Shown: piece after piece, positions 8,684 to 16,610 of the stretch
Layout: each line of letters opens with the position of its first letter
Position numbering within the stretch: position 1 is the first letter of the stretch
NCBI GenBank assembly: GCA_019313905.1
Contig: JAFDAI010000015.1
Coordinates: 1-37,080 of the forward strand
Reading direction: 5' to 3'
Length of the DNA stretch: 37,080 nt
Source: Deltaproteobacteria bacterium
GTDB lineage: Bacteria > Desulfobacterota > Syntrophia > Syntrophales > UBA2210
Position numbers and translations under genes: made by a program
The notes under the pieces: generated by a model
The model's input: the letters and a program-made list of their open reading frames with translations, nothing else
Told to the model about the DNA's origin: nothing
Databases searched by the model: none

Positions 8684-9736
8684 ATGAAAAGAAAGGTATT
8701 AGTAGCGTTTTTGGCCGTGGCAATGGCACTAACCTTTACTACGGTTGGCATGGCTGCGGAGAAACCGATTGTATGGAAAGTTCAGGGCTGTACACCAGCC
8801 GGGATGCAGTTCCATGAAGCTTTGGTACGCCTGGGCGAAAAGGTCAAGGAGATTACAGACGGTAAACTGGTATTTGATATCTATCCCGCGGGGGCTCTTG
8901 TTCCTCCTTTTGAGGGGTTGAAATCCGTTAGTGATGGAATCCTTCAGGCACATTACGGATATTCAGGCATGTGGGTCGGTAAAATACCCATGGCGCCTCT
9001 CTTCAATGCGGTGCCCGGTGGTTTCAATGCCCTTGGCGAGGCGATGTGGTATGATCAGGGCGGAGGCTATGCACTCTACCAAGAGATGTTCGACAAATAC
9101 AAATACAACGTAAAGGTATTTCTCGTCGGACAAGCTGGCATGGAAAACTTCCAGTGGGCAAAAAAGCCCCTCCGATCGATTGAAGATTTCAAGGGCTTGA
9201 AAATGAGAATGATGCCTCTTATGGGCGACGTTTTGACAAAGAATGGAATGTCGGTTGTATTCATGCCCGGCGGAGAAATCATGCCTAACCTCCAGAGGGG
9301 TGTCATAGATACCGCGGAATTCAGCATTCCGGCATTTGACAAGACTCTCGGACTCTGGGAAGTTCGCAAATTTGTCATGGTACCCGGTATTCATCAGCCC
9401 GGCTGCCAGATCGAGTTCATCGTCAATAAAGATGCCTATAATGCCCTGCCGGATATCCTCAAGGTTCAGCTCAAGGCGGCTACGGATGTTATGAGACTGA
9501 AAAACTGGCTCTGGCTTGAAAGTGAAAATATGAAGGCCGTGGATTTCTTCAAGGAGAAGGGTGTTGAAACCGTAAGGATGAATGATGATACAATCAAGAC
9601 CATGACGAAGTGGGCAAATGATTATATGGGTAAAATGGAAGCGAAGGATCCCTTCGTGAAGAAGATCAGGGATTCTCAGAGGGCATTTGAAAAGAGGTGG
9701 TATCCCTACCACAATATGTACACTCTCCCTCACTGA
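8684..9736 (+). CDS. dctP: TRAP transporter substrate-binding protein DctP
   Basis: This 350-residue periplasmic solute receptor carries a signal peptide (KRKVLVAFLAVAMALTFTT, cleavage near GMAAEK) followed by a mature TRAP DctP fold. Family features include FKGLKMRMM and GVIDTAEFSIPAF; the arginine in KMRMM is at the position that binds the substrate carboxylate in this family. ATG 8684 is chosen because AAGGAGG (8671-8677) is optimally placed; a GTG at 8681 is too close. The gene ends the operon and is followed by a strong terminator. Two further AGGAGG-like sites (about 8583-8589 and 8606-8613) precede it without good start codons. Confidence 0.92.
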   Translation: MKRKVLVAFLAVAMALTFTTVGMAAEKPIVWKVQGCTPAGMQFHEALVRLGEKVKEITDGKLVFDIYPAGALVPPFEGLKSVSDGILQAHYGYSGMWVGKIPMAPLFNAVPGGFNALGEAMWYDQGGGYALYQEMFDKYKYNVKVFLVGQAGMENFQWAKKPLRSIEDFKGLKMRMMPLMGDVLTKNGMSVVFMPGGEIMPNLQRGVIDTAEFSIPAFDKTLGLWEVRKFVMVPGIHQPGCQIEFIVNKDAYNALPDILKVQLKAATDVMRLKNWLWLESENMKAVDFFKEKGVETVRMNDDTIKTMTKWANDYMGKMEAKDPFVKKIRDSQRAFEKRWYPYHNMYTLPH

Positions 9737-9761
9737 GGTCACTGGTTTCTTATGATATGAA

Positions 9762-9806
9762 AGAGGGCCGCTATTCAGGAGAAATCCTGACGGGTAGCGG
9801 CCCTCT
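9762..9806 (+). terminator. Rho-independent terminator after dctP
   Basis: A perfect 12-bp outer stem (AGAGGGCCGCTA at 9762-9773 with TAGCGGCCCTCT at 9795-9806) encloses a second perfect hairpin, TCAGGA-GAAA-TCCTGA (9775-9790), capped by a GNRA-type GAAA tetraloop. A T-rich tail (TTTCTCTTTATTTTATTT) follows from 9811. It closes the BKACE-TRAP operon. Confidence 0.88.
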
Positions 9807-9857
9807 CTACTTTCTCTTTATTTTATTTACATGCTCATAATCGTAATCGTAATCGTT

Positions 9858-9887
9858 CACGGTTACAAATATTGTATATGCCGTGAC
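9858..9887. promoter_or_regulatory. Nested dyad upstream of the dehydrogenase gene (possible operator)
   Basis: TCACGG at 9858-9863 and CCGTGA at 9882-9887 form an inverted repeat around a second dyad, TACAA-ATA-TTGTA (9865-9877). It lies 35 bp upstream of the dehydrogenase start and just after a TAATCG triplication. It could be a regulator site or an RNA hairpin; nothing identifies the binding protein. Confidence 0.3.
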
Positions 9888-9921
9888 AAGCCTGGCAATA
9901 TCAGTGAAAGGAGCAGCAAGA

Positions 9922-10821
9922 ATGGAAAGACCTTTTGAGCATATAACATTAGTTGGATCAGGCTTTTTGGGTTCACAGATAGCAATGGTAGCAGCTTACG
10001 CGGGTTATAAAGTAAAGATATATGACCCGCGGGAAGGTGCTTTTGTTGAAGCCTATGACAAGATTCACAACGACCTCCAGAAGAAAGGAGTAACTCCTTT
10101 CATTCCGTGGGAAAAATGGGAAGAGTGTCGGGATTCCATAGAACAGACAATAGAGCTTGGTGAAGCGGCAAAAGACGCACAACTCGTCATTGAAGTAGCT
10201 CCGGAGATAGAAGATCTCAAGAAATCCATCTTTAAGCAGCTTGGTGAACTAACCTCCTCTGAATGTATTCTCGCTACCAACAGTTCATCCATGCCTGTAT
10301 CGCGGTTCGAGGAAATCAGCGGAAGGCCTGAACGTTGCTTAAATCTCCATTTCTACCTTCCTTTGCAGGGAATGAACATGGCTGATGTGATGGGTGGCAG
10401 TAAAACCCTTCCAGAAGTGATTGAAGCTGGTAAAAACTTTATATGTTCCCTGGGCGATGTGCCTCTGACGGTTAAAAAAGAAATACTTGGTTTCTGCTTC
10501 AACCGTGTATGGAGGGCCATCAAGAAAGAAACTCTATATATGTGGGGAAATGGATTTGTGGATCACATGGATATCGATCGTGCCTGGATGATATTCACGG
10601 GGATGAAGGTGGGTCCCTTTGGCCTAATGGATTCCGTCGGCCTTGATGTAGTTCGTGATATCGAGATGGTCTATGCCAATGAATCTAAGGACCCTAAAGA
10701 TATTCCCCCAAAAGCGCTAAAAGACATGATCGATAAAGGCGATCTGGGGGTGAAAAGTGGAAAGGGATTTTATACGTACCCAAATCCAGACTTTCTGGAC
10801 CCCAATTTTCTTAAGCCATAA
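9922..10821 (+). CDS. 3-hydroxyacyl-CoA dehydrogenase-family NAD-dependent dehydrogenase
   Basis: This 299-residue protein has an N-terminal Rossmann domain (VGSGFLGSQIA, residues 11-21; acidic VKIYDPRE after the second strand) and the C-terminal helical 3HCDH domain ending in GVKSGKGFYTYP. The catalytic His is H143 in NLHFYLP, with S122 and N194 at the usual substrate-site positions. The Glu that pairs with His in 3-hydroxyacyl-CoA dehydrogenases is replaced by D155 (MADVMGG). ATG 9922 follows AAAGGAG with 8-base spacing; a longer in-frame start at 9883 has no such site. The family also includes L-carnitine dehydrogenase, so a free beta-hydroxy acid is as likely a substrate as a CoA ester. 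It could feed beta-keto acid to the nearby BKACE. Confidence 0.8.
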   Translation: MERPFEHITLVGSGFLGSQIAMVAAYAGYKVKIYDPREGAFVEAYDKIHNDLQKKGVTPFIPWEKWEECRDSIEQTIELGEAAKDAQLVIEVAPEIEDLKKSIFKQLGELTSSECILATNSSSMPVSRFEEISGRPERCLNLHFYLPLQGMNMADVMGGSKTLPEVIEAGKNFICSLGDVPLTVKKEILGFCFNRVWRAIKKETLYMWGNGFVDHMDIDRAWMIFTGMKVGPFGLMDSVGLDVVRDIEMVYANESKDPKDIPPKALKDMIDKGDLGVKSGKGFYTYPNPDFLDPNFLKP

Positions 10822-10830
10822 AAAAGTTTT

Positions 10831-10919
10831 GACCGTTCTCTGCTGACCCGTTTCATGGTCCTGCCATGTGACACTTCCTGGTCCCGCTGCAGCAGACTGT
10901 TTATCGCATTTCCCATAAG
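10831..10919 (-). pseudogene. Relic of a sufC-like gene (internal fragment)
   Basis: These 89 bp align without gaps to positions 229-317 of the sufC gene in this window, in the same orientation, sharing runs such as GACCGTTCTCTG and CTGTTTATCGCATT. On the minus strand they still read SLMGNAINSLLQR followed by a diverged stretch and RVSRERSK, matching SufC residues 167-196. A stop codon lies just upstream and the similarity ends at both sides. It is a small decayed remnant of a second sufC or of a duplication, between two convergent genes. Confidence 0.7.
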
Positions 10920-10944
10920 GGAGCAGCGTCAGGCAACTGTTCAA

Positions 10945-12918
10945 TCATTTTGTTATATGGTCAACCTGTAAGTTAATACCTGGGGCAACAGTGACGATTG
11001 TTGAATTGAACCTCGGGCCACTGCCAATTCTTTGAGGGGTACTGCTCATCAAACAATTCAGTGGCTCTCCCGTTAATCCTTCATATTGCCTCGGGCACCA
11101 CACGACTCCATCAGGAAGAGTGTCGGAGATAGTTGCTTTCGCCTGTACTTGTCCCCGTTCATTCGCGATTGTAACGATATGTCCTTCTTTTATGTCCTGT
11201 CGCTCAGCATCTCTGGAGTTCATTACCAAAACGGCGGGAATTGCACCATAAACCTCTTGAAACTGTGTACTGGTATATTCTGGCGTGGCACTATTCAGCA
11301 TGATAAATTTCCCCTTCTCAATATATAGCGGGGCTTGTATTGGTATGGGATTCAAACCAGTTTCTGCGGCTATTGAAGAATAAAACTCAATCTTTCCCGA
11401 TGGAGTCGAATAATTGTTTTTTGGCTTTGTCTTGAGCGTCAGCATCTCTCCTGATCTCAGGGACGGGAAAGTCCCTCCCTCCAAAGCATTTTCAAGGGCG
11501 AGCTCTACAGAATTCCAAGCATCTTCATGAAGCCAGTTCTCCGTCAAGCCCAGTCGCTCTGCAATCTTTTGCATGACCCATATTTCGCTACGACTGTTGG
11601 TGACAGGACGAATGGCTCTTTTTGAATATTGGACGTAGTTATGGCCCCAGGGAATAACCAAATCTTCTTTTTCAAGGTAGGTCGGTGCGGGGAGAACAAC
11701 GTCTGCGTACTGTGCTGTTTTTGTCCAATGCGTTTCGTGAACTGCTACAAAAACATCTTGTCGCGATAGTCCTTCTCTGAAGGCATGCTGATTGGGAAGC
11801 GTCATGGCAGGATTCATGCAGCTGATGTATATAAATTTGAACTCACCACCTTTAACAAGATCGGCAAGGGCTACTTGATTCACGATTTTCGGGATCTTCT
11901 CTGTGAGAGCTTTACCGGAAACGAGCGATTCATTAACCGAGAAGGAACTTCCACTGCCGTAAAAGAATCCTCTGTGTAAACCAAGAAGTGCCGGGATAAA
12001 GGATACGGCCCGCACTTGATCGGCGCCTTGGTCACATTTTTGCAATCCGATACCGATCATGGTTGTGCCGGGGTTCAAAGTGCCATATGCATCCCCTAAC
12101 TGCTCAATGTATCTCCAGGGAACGCCGGTAATTTGCTCTGTCCGGTCCGGAGTCCACTTGCCAGCCTCTGCTTTCAGATGTTCAAAACCGATAGTCCATT
12201 CTTTAATGAACTCTGTATCTATGTAGTCATTTCGGATTAAGTGATTGATTATTCCATAGGCCAGAGCAACATCACTTCCCGGCATTGGTTGAATCCAAAG
12301 ATCGGCGCTTTTTGCAGTTTTGCTCTCTCTTGGATCAATAACAATAATTTGGGCGCCCCGTTCTCTGCGGGCCTTTTTGGCAAGAGCCCACATGTGCGGT
12401 GAGCTCACGGCTGCGTTAAAGCCCCAGAACACGATAAGATTCATTGAGGGGATCTCGATAGGCTTTATGCCATAACTGCCGCCATAGTGCAAAGCCAGTG
12501 CATCATGACCCGATTTGCCGCATAAAGCCCAATCCGTCTACGTAGCGCCAATATTATTCCAAAGTCTTTTAGGGAATACTGTCGTTAATAACCCCATGTT
12601 TCCAGCATAATTCAGATGCAACACAGACTCTGGCCCATATTTTTCAATAGTTTCACCGAGTTTCTGCGATACTGCATCCAGACCTTCTTCCCAGATAGCC
12701 TTCTCAAAGCGCTCTCCTTTACGAAGGAAAGGATCTTTAACTCTATTCTTATAGAGCCGGTTATGATCCTTAGCGCCCCTGGAGCAGGTAAAGCCCTGTG
12801 TTATTGGATTCATCGGATCACCTTTTATGGATAGAATCTGTTCTGACTCTCCAAGTGTGACTTTTAATGAACAAGTATCATAACAGTCCCGAGCGCATAC
12901 AGTTGAAACTTGTTTCAT
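10945..12918 (-). pseudogene. Molybdopterin-dependent oxidoreductase, interrupted by one in-frame UAG codon
   Basis: The reading frame spans 657 codons, a normal length for this family, with one TAG at codon 127 (12540-12538). The start ATG 12918 has GAGG upstream; the protein begins MKQVSTVCARDCYDTCSLKV with an N-terminal [4Fe-4S] pattern (C-x3-C-x3-C and a later C in FTCSRG). After the TAG the same frame continues TDWALCGKSGHDALALHYGG, then the molybdopterin-binding domains and a C-terminal dinucleotide-binding domain (LNSATPEYTS onward). No other stop or frameshift is visible. The family includes formate dehydrogenase-like and acetylene hydratase-like enzymes that bind Mo/W-bis-MGD. Released at the UAG, the product would lack the cofactor domains. 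Explanations are recent nonsense mutation, sequencing error, or UAG readthrough such as pyrrolysine; I cannot decide. Confidence 0.75.
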
Positions 12919-13064
12919 CGCTTCAATCCTCAGTATTTTATTCGGATATTTTTTCTCCGTAGCAAAGAAGCCACATAATGCTGAGACGTGTCCTTCCATC
13001 AACCGTCATATGAATTCCGGGTGACATGGACAAACTGCGTTCGGGATCAGCGAGCAACTACAAA

Positions 13065-14888
13065 TCATAGACAAAAAAAGATGAAAGCAAAGACAGAAAC
13101 AAACCCGATACAACCCATGACACTCCAGCCGATAGAGATCCTGTATCTGTTCTCGTTATAAGCAACGCTCTTCAGTTTATTTAACCTGACTGAAATTTCT
13201 TCTTTACGTTCGAGGTTTCCGGCTGAAGTCATCTTCAGTTTCATGGATTCGGCAAGAACCGACGGTATGGTAAAAGGATTTTTACTCAAAGATACCACAA
13301 ATGCCCGATCTTTACTGAAGAGATCCTGCACATCAGATCTGAATTTATTTAAAGGCTTATTGCAGAACGACAGAAAGAGCCTGCCCGGTATTCGGTAGAA
13401 CCAGTCGGTATCGAGTGTAATAGTGCGTTTTCCGCCAAGCTTATCAATATAGAGCCAGAAGGCAGCGGCAGCGAAAAGAAGGAGTTGCATCGCATTAATG
13501 ACATGGTGTGTCGTATATGGTTGATAATCCACAGGATAGGGCAAAATATGGTAGAGAACTTGAGGGTAAACACCGATAAATACACAGGCAAACGCAGCCA
13601 GGCCCATGGCGATCAGCATATTAAGAGGTGCTTCCCTGGCGCCCTCTATTTTTTCTTCCCCGCTACCCTCAGGGTCTTTTCCAAACCAGGTACCGTTAGT
13701 AAGTTTCAGCGTCAGACAAAAGAATGTCCCTATGGAGGCCAGGTGCAGCATCAGGAATATCAAGGCTCTGTTCGTATCTGCCGCTGCTGCAGTAACCATT
13801 GTCTTACTGACAAAACCACTGAAGAGTGGTACGGCGGATATGGAAAAAGCCCCGATCAGATACAGGATAAGTGTCACAGGCATCTGTCTGTACAGGTTCC
13901 TCCCCTGCAAGTCTGTCATTTTCCTTCTTCCTGTCACATATATCACTGCGCCGGCGCCCATGAAAAGAAGAGCCTTATAAAGAATATGACAGAATGCATG
14001 CGCGCTGGCGCCATTCATAGCCAGCGCTGTGCCAATCCCGACACCTGTTACCATATACCCAACCTGACTGATGATATGATAGGAGAGAAGTCTTCGGATA
14101 TCATTTTCAATTACGGCAAAGACTACTCCATATACAGCCATAATTGCTCCAAGCCAGATCAGGACTTCTGCCCCGGGAAATCCTCTCAAAAGAACATATA
14201 CAGCACTCTTGGTGGTGAATGCCGTTAAGAAGACACTGCCTGTAATAGTGCCTTCGGGATATGCATCGGACAGCCAGGCGTGGAAAGGCGGCACTGCGGC
14301 ATTTATGATAAAACCGAGGAGAATAAGCTTGGAACCGGGACCATTTAAATCGATCAGATTAAAGTAGATAGATCCGGTGTCTGCTATATGCATAATAATT
14401 CCCGCCAGCAGGCAACAGCCGCCGAAGATATGCACCATTATATACCTGAACCCGGCATCCAGGGCTTTTTTGTCCTTCCGGTACCATATAAGAAATACAG
14501 AGGCTATGGCCATAATTTCCCAGAAGACGTAAAGGGTAAAGAGGTCTCCCGCAAATACCACTCCCATGGCACTACCTATATAGAGAAAAGCGGCTACATG
14601 CTGTCCGTCTTCTTTAACATGGAGGGCATAAATCATGCCTATAAAAGCAATAATAACAAATACGTATCCAAAACAGAGGCTGAGTTTGTCCACCCTTCCA
14701 AGGATGAGCTCGTAACCTAAAAAATGGTAGGTCCAGTATGTGCCCTGCCCCATGTAAAGGAGATCGATAAATGCTATCGTCGGAATCAAAAGCTGGAATA
14801 TCTGTTTTGCCCGTCTCACTTTAAGGAAAGGGAGCAAGAGACCTCCTGCAATAAATATGAACGCAGGCGGGATCGCATTAGTCGTCAT
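13065..14888 (-). CDS. Antiporter-like proton-conducting membrane subunit (MrpA/D, NuoL/N family)
   Basis: This 607-residue polytopic protein is the last gene of the Mrp-like operon. It contains the antiporter module: E124 in the TM5 motif FWEIMAI and K227 in TTKSAVYVL. The TM7 lysine found in the other two homologues here (for example IKMALFPLHGWLP) is replaced by N196 in INAAVPPFHAWLSDAY. After about residue 470 a soluble linker rich in charged residues leads to a final hydrophobic helix at the C terminus. The start is ATG 14888 with GAGGAT upstream, overlapping the preceding small gene by 11 bp; a longer frame to 14945 has no such site. It probably takes part in H+ or Na+ transfer, though the loss of the lysine may change its role. 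Confidence 0.82.
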   Translation of the reverse strand: MTTNAIPPAFIFIAGGLLLPFLKVRRAKQIFQLLIPTIAFIDLLYMGQGTYWTYHFLGYELILGRVDKLSLCFGYVFVIIAFIGMIYALHVKEDGQHVAAFLYIGSAMGVVFAGDLFTLYVFWEIMAIASVFLIWYRKDKKALDAGFRYIMVHIFGGCCLLAGIIMHIADTGSIYFNLIDLNGPGSKLILLGFIINAAVPPFHAWLSDAYPEGTITGSVFLTAFTTKSAVYVLLRGFPGAEVLIWLGAIMAVYGVVFAVIENDIRRLLSYHIISQVGYMVTGVGIGTALAMNGASAHAFCHILYKALLFMGAGAVIYVTGRRKMTDLQGRNLYRQMPVTLILYLIGAFSISAVPLFSGFVSKTMVTAAAADTNRALIFLMLHLASIGTFFCLTLKLTNGTWFGKDPEGSGEEKIEGAREAPLNMLIAMGLAAFACVFIGVYPQVLYHILPYPVDYQPYTTHHVINAMQLLLFAAAAFWLYIDKLGGKRTITLDTDWFYRIPGRLFLSFCNKPLNKFRSDVQDLFSKDRAFVVSLSKNPFTIPSVLAESMKLKMTSAGNLERKEEISVRLNKLKSVAYNENRYRISIGWSVMGCIGFVSVFAFIFFCL

Positions 14889-15093
14889 AATAATCCTCAT
14901 TCCTTTGAAGCCAGTAATGACCGAGGGCCTTGGAGCCAAACACAATAAGGATACAGCCTAAAAAGCCAAAGATTGCGTCAAAGTCAGGAATTCGCTCCCA
15001 CCAGAAATGGGCATGGGCATCGTGTATAAATAGCCCAATCAAGACAAGTAAACCGATGCAGATAAAGAATATGATTTTTAAGATCTTTACCAT
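14878..15093 (-). CDS. Small membrane protein within the Mrp-like operon
   Basis: This 71-residue protein has two hydrophobic segments (about residues 5-24 and 40-55) separated by a short His/Trp-rich stretch (HDAHAHFWWERIPDFD), and an acidic tail EDYYDD. Its start abuts the stop of the preceding antiporter-like gene and its end overlaps the next, so it is translated as part of the operon. I do not assign a named family. Small two-helix subunits at this place are plausible assembly or accessory subunits. Confidence 0.7.
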   Translation of the reverse strand: MVKILKIIFFICIGLLVLIGLFIHDAHAHFWWERIPDFDAIFGFLGCILIVFGSKALGHYWLQRNEDYYDD

Positions 15094-16587
15094 TTACATC
15101 CCTCCAAGTATTTTGCCTGCTGCGGTAGAGGCTATGTTGAAGAAATTAAAGAAGGCATTCGGAAATATTCCAAGTATAATTGAGATAATCGCCGTTACCA
15201 TCAGAGGAACAACCATCATCATCGGGGCTTCATTAAAACGCGGGATGACATCTCCTTTGGGTTTCTTAAAAAAAGAATTATAGATTATCGGGAAAAAATA
15301 AGCTATGTCCATCATGGCACTTATGAGCAAAACAAAGAGAAAAAACACCTCGTTGGCCTCGAGGGTACCCAGCGCCATATACCACTTACTGATAAATCCA
15401 CATACAGGGGGGATTCCCGCAATGCCCATCGCCCCGATTGCAAACGCACCCATAGTTAATGGCATCTGTCTGCCGATTCCATTGAGTTCACTTATATTTT
15501 CTTTGCGTGTTTTTACATAAATAGCCCCCGCAACAAAAAACAGGGTGATTTTCATGAAGCCGTGACCACCCATATGGAATATGGCCCCTTTTATGCCGCT
15601 CGGGGTTAACATCGCAGCTCCCATTATAATTATGGCAAGGTTATTTATAGTGGAAAAGGCAAGCCTTCTTTTGAGATTATCCTGGGCAAGGGCATACATG
15701 CCGGAGACAATAATTGTAAATGAGACAAAATAAGCAAGTACAAGCCATAGATTAAGCTCGTGTAGAAGTTCAGGTCCAAAGACGTAGAGGATCACTTTCA
15801 GACATCCAAAGACACCCGCTTTAACCACAGCCACAGCATGAAGCAGGGCGCTTACAGGGGTTGGAGCTATCATAGCGGATGGCAGCCACTCGTGCAGCAG
15901 CATAACCGCGGCCTTGACGCCAAAGCCTAATATAAGAATAACAAAAATGAATCGAAGCATGTTAGCTGAACCATATCCTGAGAGAAAACCACCGGGTCTG
16001 AAATCGGTTGTCCCCGTGAGGCTATAGATCAGGATCGTGCCAAACAAGATTGCCATACCGGCCGTGAGTGTGTAGACAAGATATTTCCTGCCGGCCATGA
16101 TCGCTTCTTCGGTCTCCTTGTGATAAACCAGAGGCCAGGTAGCCACCGTCAGGATCTCATAAAAAATGAACAGGGTTAACAGGTTGCCGGCGAACGCGAT
16201 ACCCATCGTTGCGGAAAGACAGAGCGCGAAATTAAAGAAATATCTCGTCTGGGCATGCTCATCCAGGCTCCTGACATAACCTATGGAATACACCGAGGTT
16301 ATAATCCATAGGAAAGAAGCCAGAACACCAAAGAACATACCAAGCGAGTCAATCCTGAATTGCAGAGCTATCCCCGGTATCAACGATATAATGGTATATT
16401 CTATTACGTTTCCCTTCAGGATAAGGGGAACCATCGAGATGACAATGGCGAACTTGAGGATTGAAGCAAGGAGAGTCCAGAATTCCCGCAGGTTCCTGTT
16501 TCTCTCACCTGTAAAGATTATCAGCACAGCCGCGGCAAGAGTAACCAAGACAGACAAAAGTGGTTTTATTGAGACAATCACCCCCAT
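15094..16587 (-). CDS. Antiporter-like proton-conducting subunit (MrpD/NuoN family), second copy
   Basis: This 497-residue polytopic protein has the complete set of conserved charges of the NuoL/M/N-MrpA/D family: E144 in IFYEILTVATWP, K225 in FGVKAAVMLLHEWLP and K256 in VVKAGVFG. It is one of three such paralogues in the operon. Genes on both sides are closely spaced (23 bp upstream, contiguous downstream). It is expected to move H+ or Na+ across the cytoplasmic membrane. Whether it works in a stand-alone antiporter or a larger respiratory complex is not clear, because no hydrogenase or NADH dehydrogenase catalytic genes are in the window. Confidence 0.87.
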   Translation of the reverse strand: MGVIVSIKPLLSVLVTLAAAVLIIFTGERNRNLREFWTLLASILKFAIVISMVPLILKGNVIEYTIISLIPGIALQFRIDSLGMFFGVLASFLWIITSVYSIGYVRSLDEHAQTRYFFNFALCLSATMGIAFAGNLLTLFIFYEILTVATWPLVYHKETEEAIMAGRKYLVYTLTAGMAILFGTILIYSLTGTTDFRPGGFLSGYGSANMLRFIFVILILGFGVKAAVMLLHEWLPSAMIAPTPVSALLHAVAVVKAGVFGCLKVILYVFGPELLHELNLWLVLAYFVSFTIIVSGMYALAQDNLKRRLAFSTINNLAIIIMGAAMLTPSGIKGAIFHMGGHGFMKITLFFVAGAIYVKTRKENISELNGIGRQMPLTMGAFAIGAMGIAGIPPVCGFISKWYMALGTLEANEVFFLFVLLISAMMDIAYFFPIIYNSFFKKPKGDVIPRFNEAPMMMVVPLMVTAIISIILGIFPNAFFNFFNIASTAAGKILGGM

Positions 16588-16610
16588 AGGGTCATCCCTT
16601 CGTCAAATCT

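Noticed and set aside
8590-8817. Possible TTG-started small gene overlapping dctP
   Set aside because: The AGGAGG is only one base from the TTG and the frame mostly mirrors dctP coding sequence out of frame.
8963-9742. Open frame of 259 codons on the minus strand
   Set aside because: It is the mirror of dctP, whose signal peptide, ribosome-binding site and motifs are clear.
9835-9858. TAATCG triplet repeat as start of a CRISPR array or satellite
   Set aside because: Only three 6-base units without spacers; too short for any array.
12493-12540. Selenocysteine explanation for the interrupted molybdoenzyme
   Set aside because: The codon is TAG, not TGA, and no SECIS-like hairpin is needed or apparent.
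13485-14228. Long open frame of 247 codons on the plus strand
   Set aside because: It is antisense to the antiporter-like gene at 13065-14888, has Cys/His-rich unnatural composition and no family motif or ribosome-binding site.
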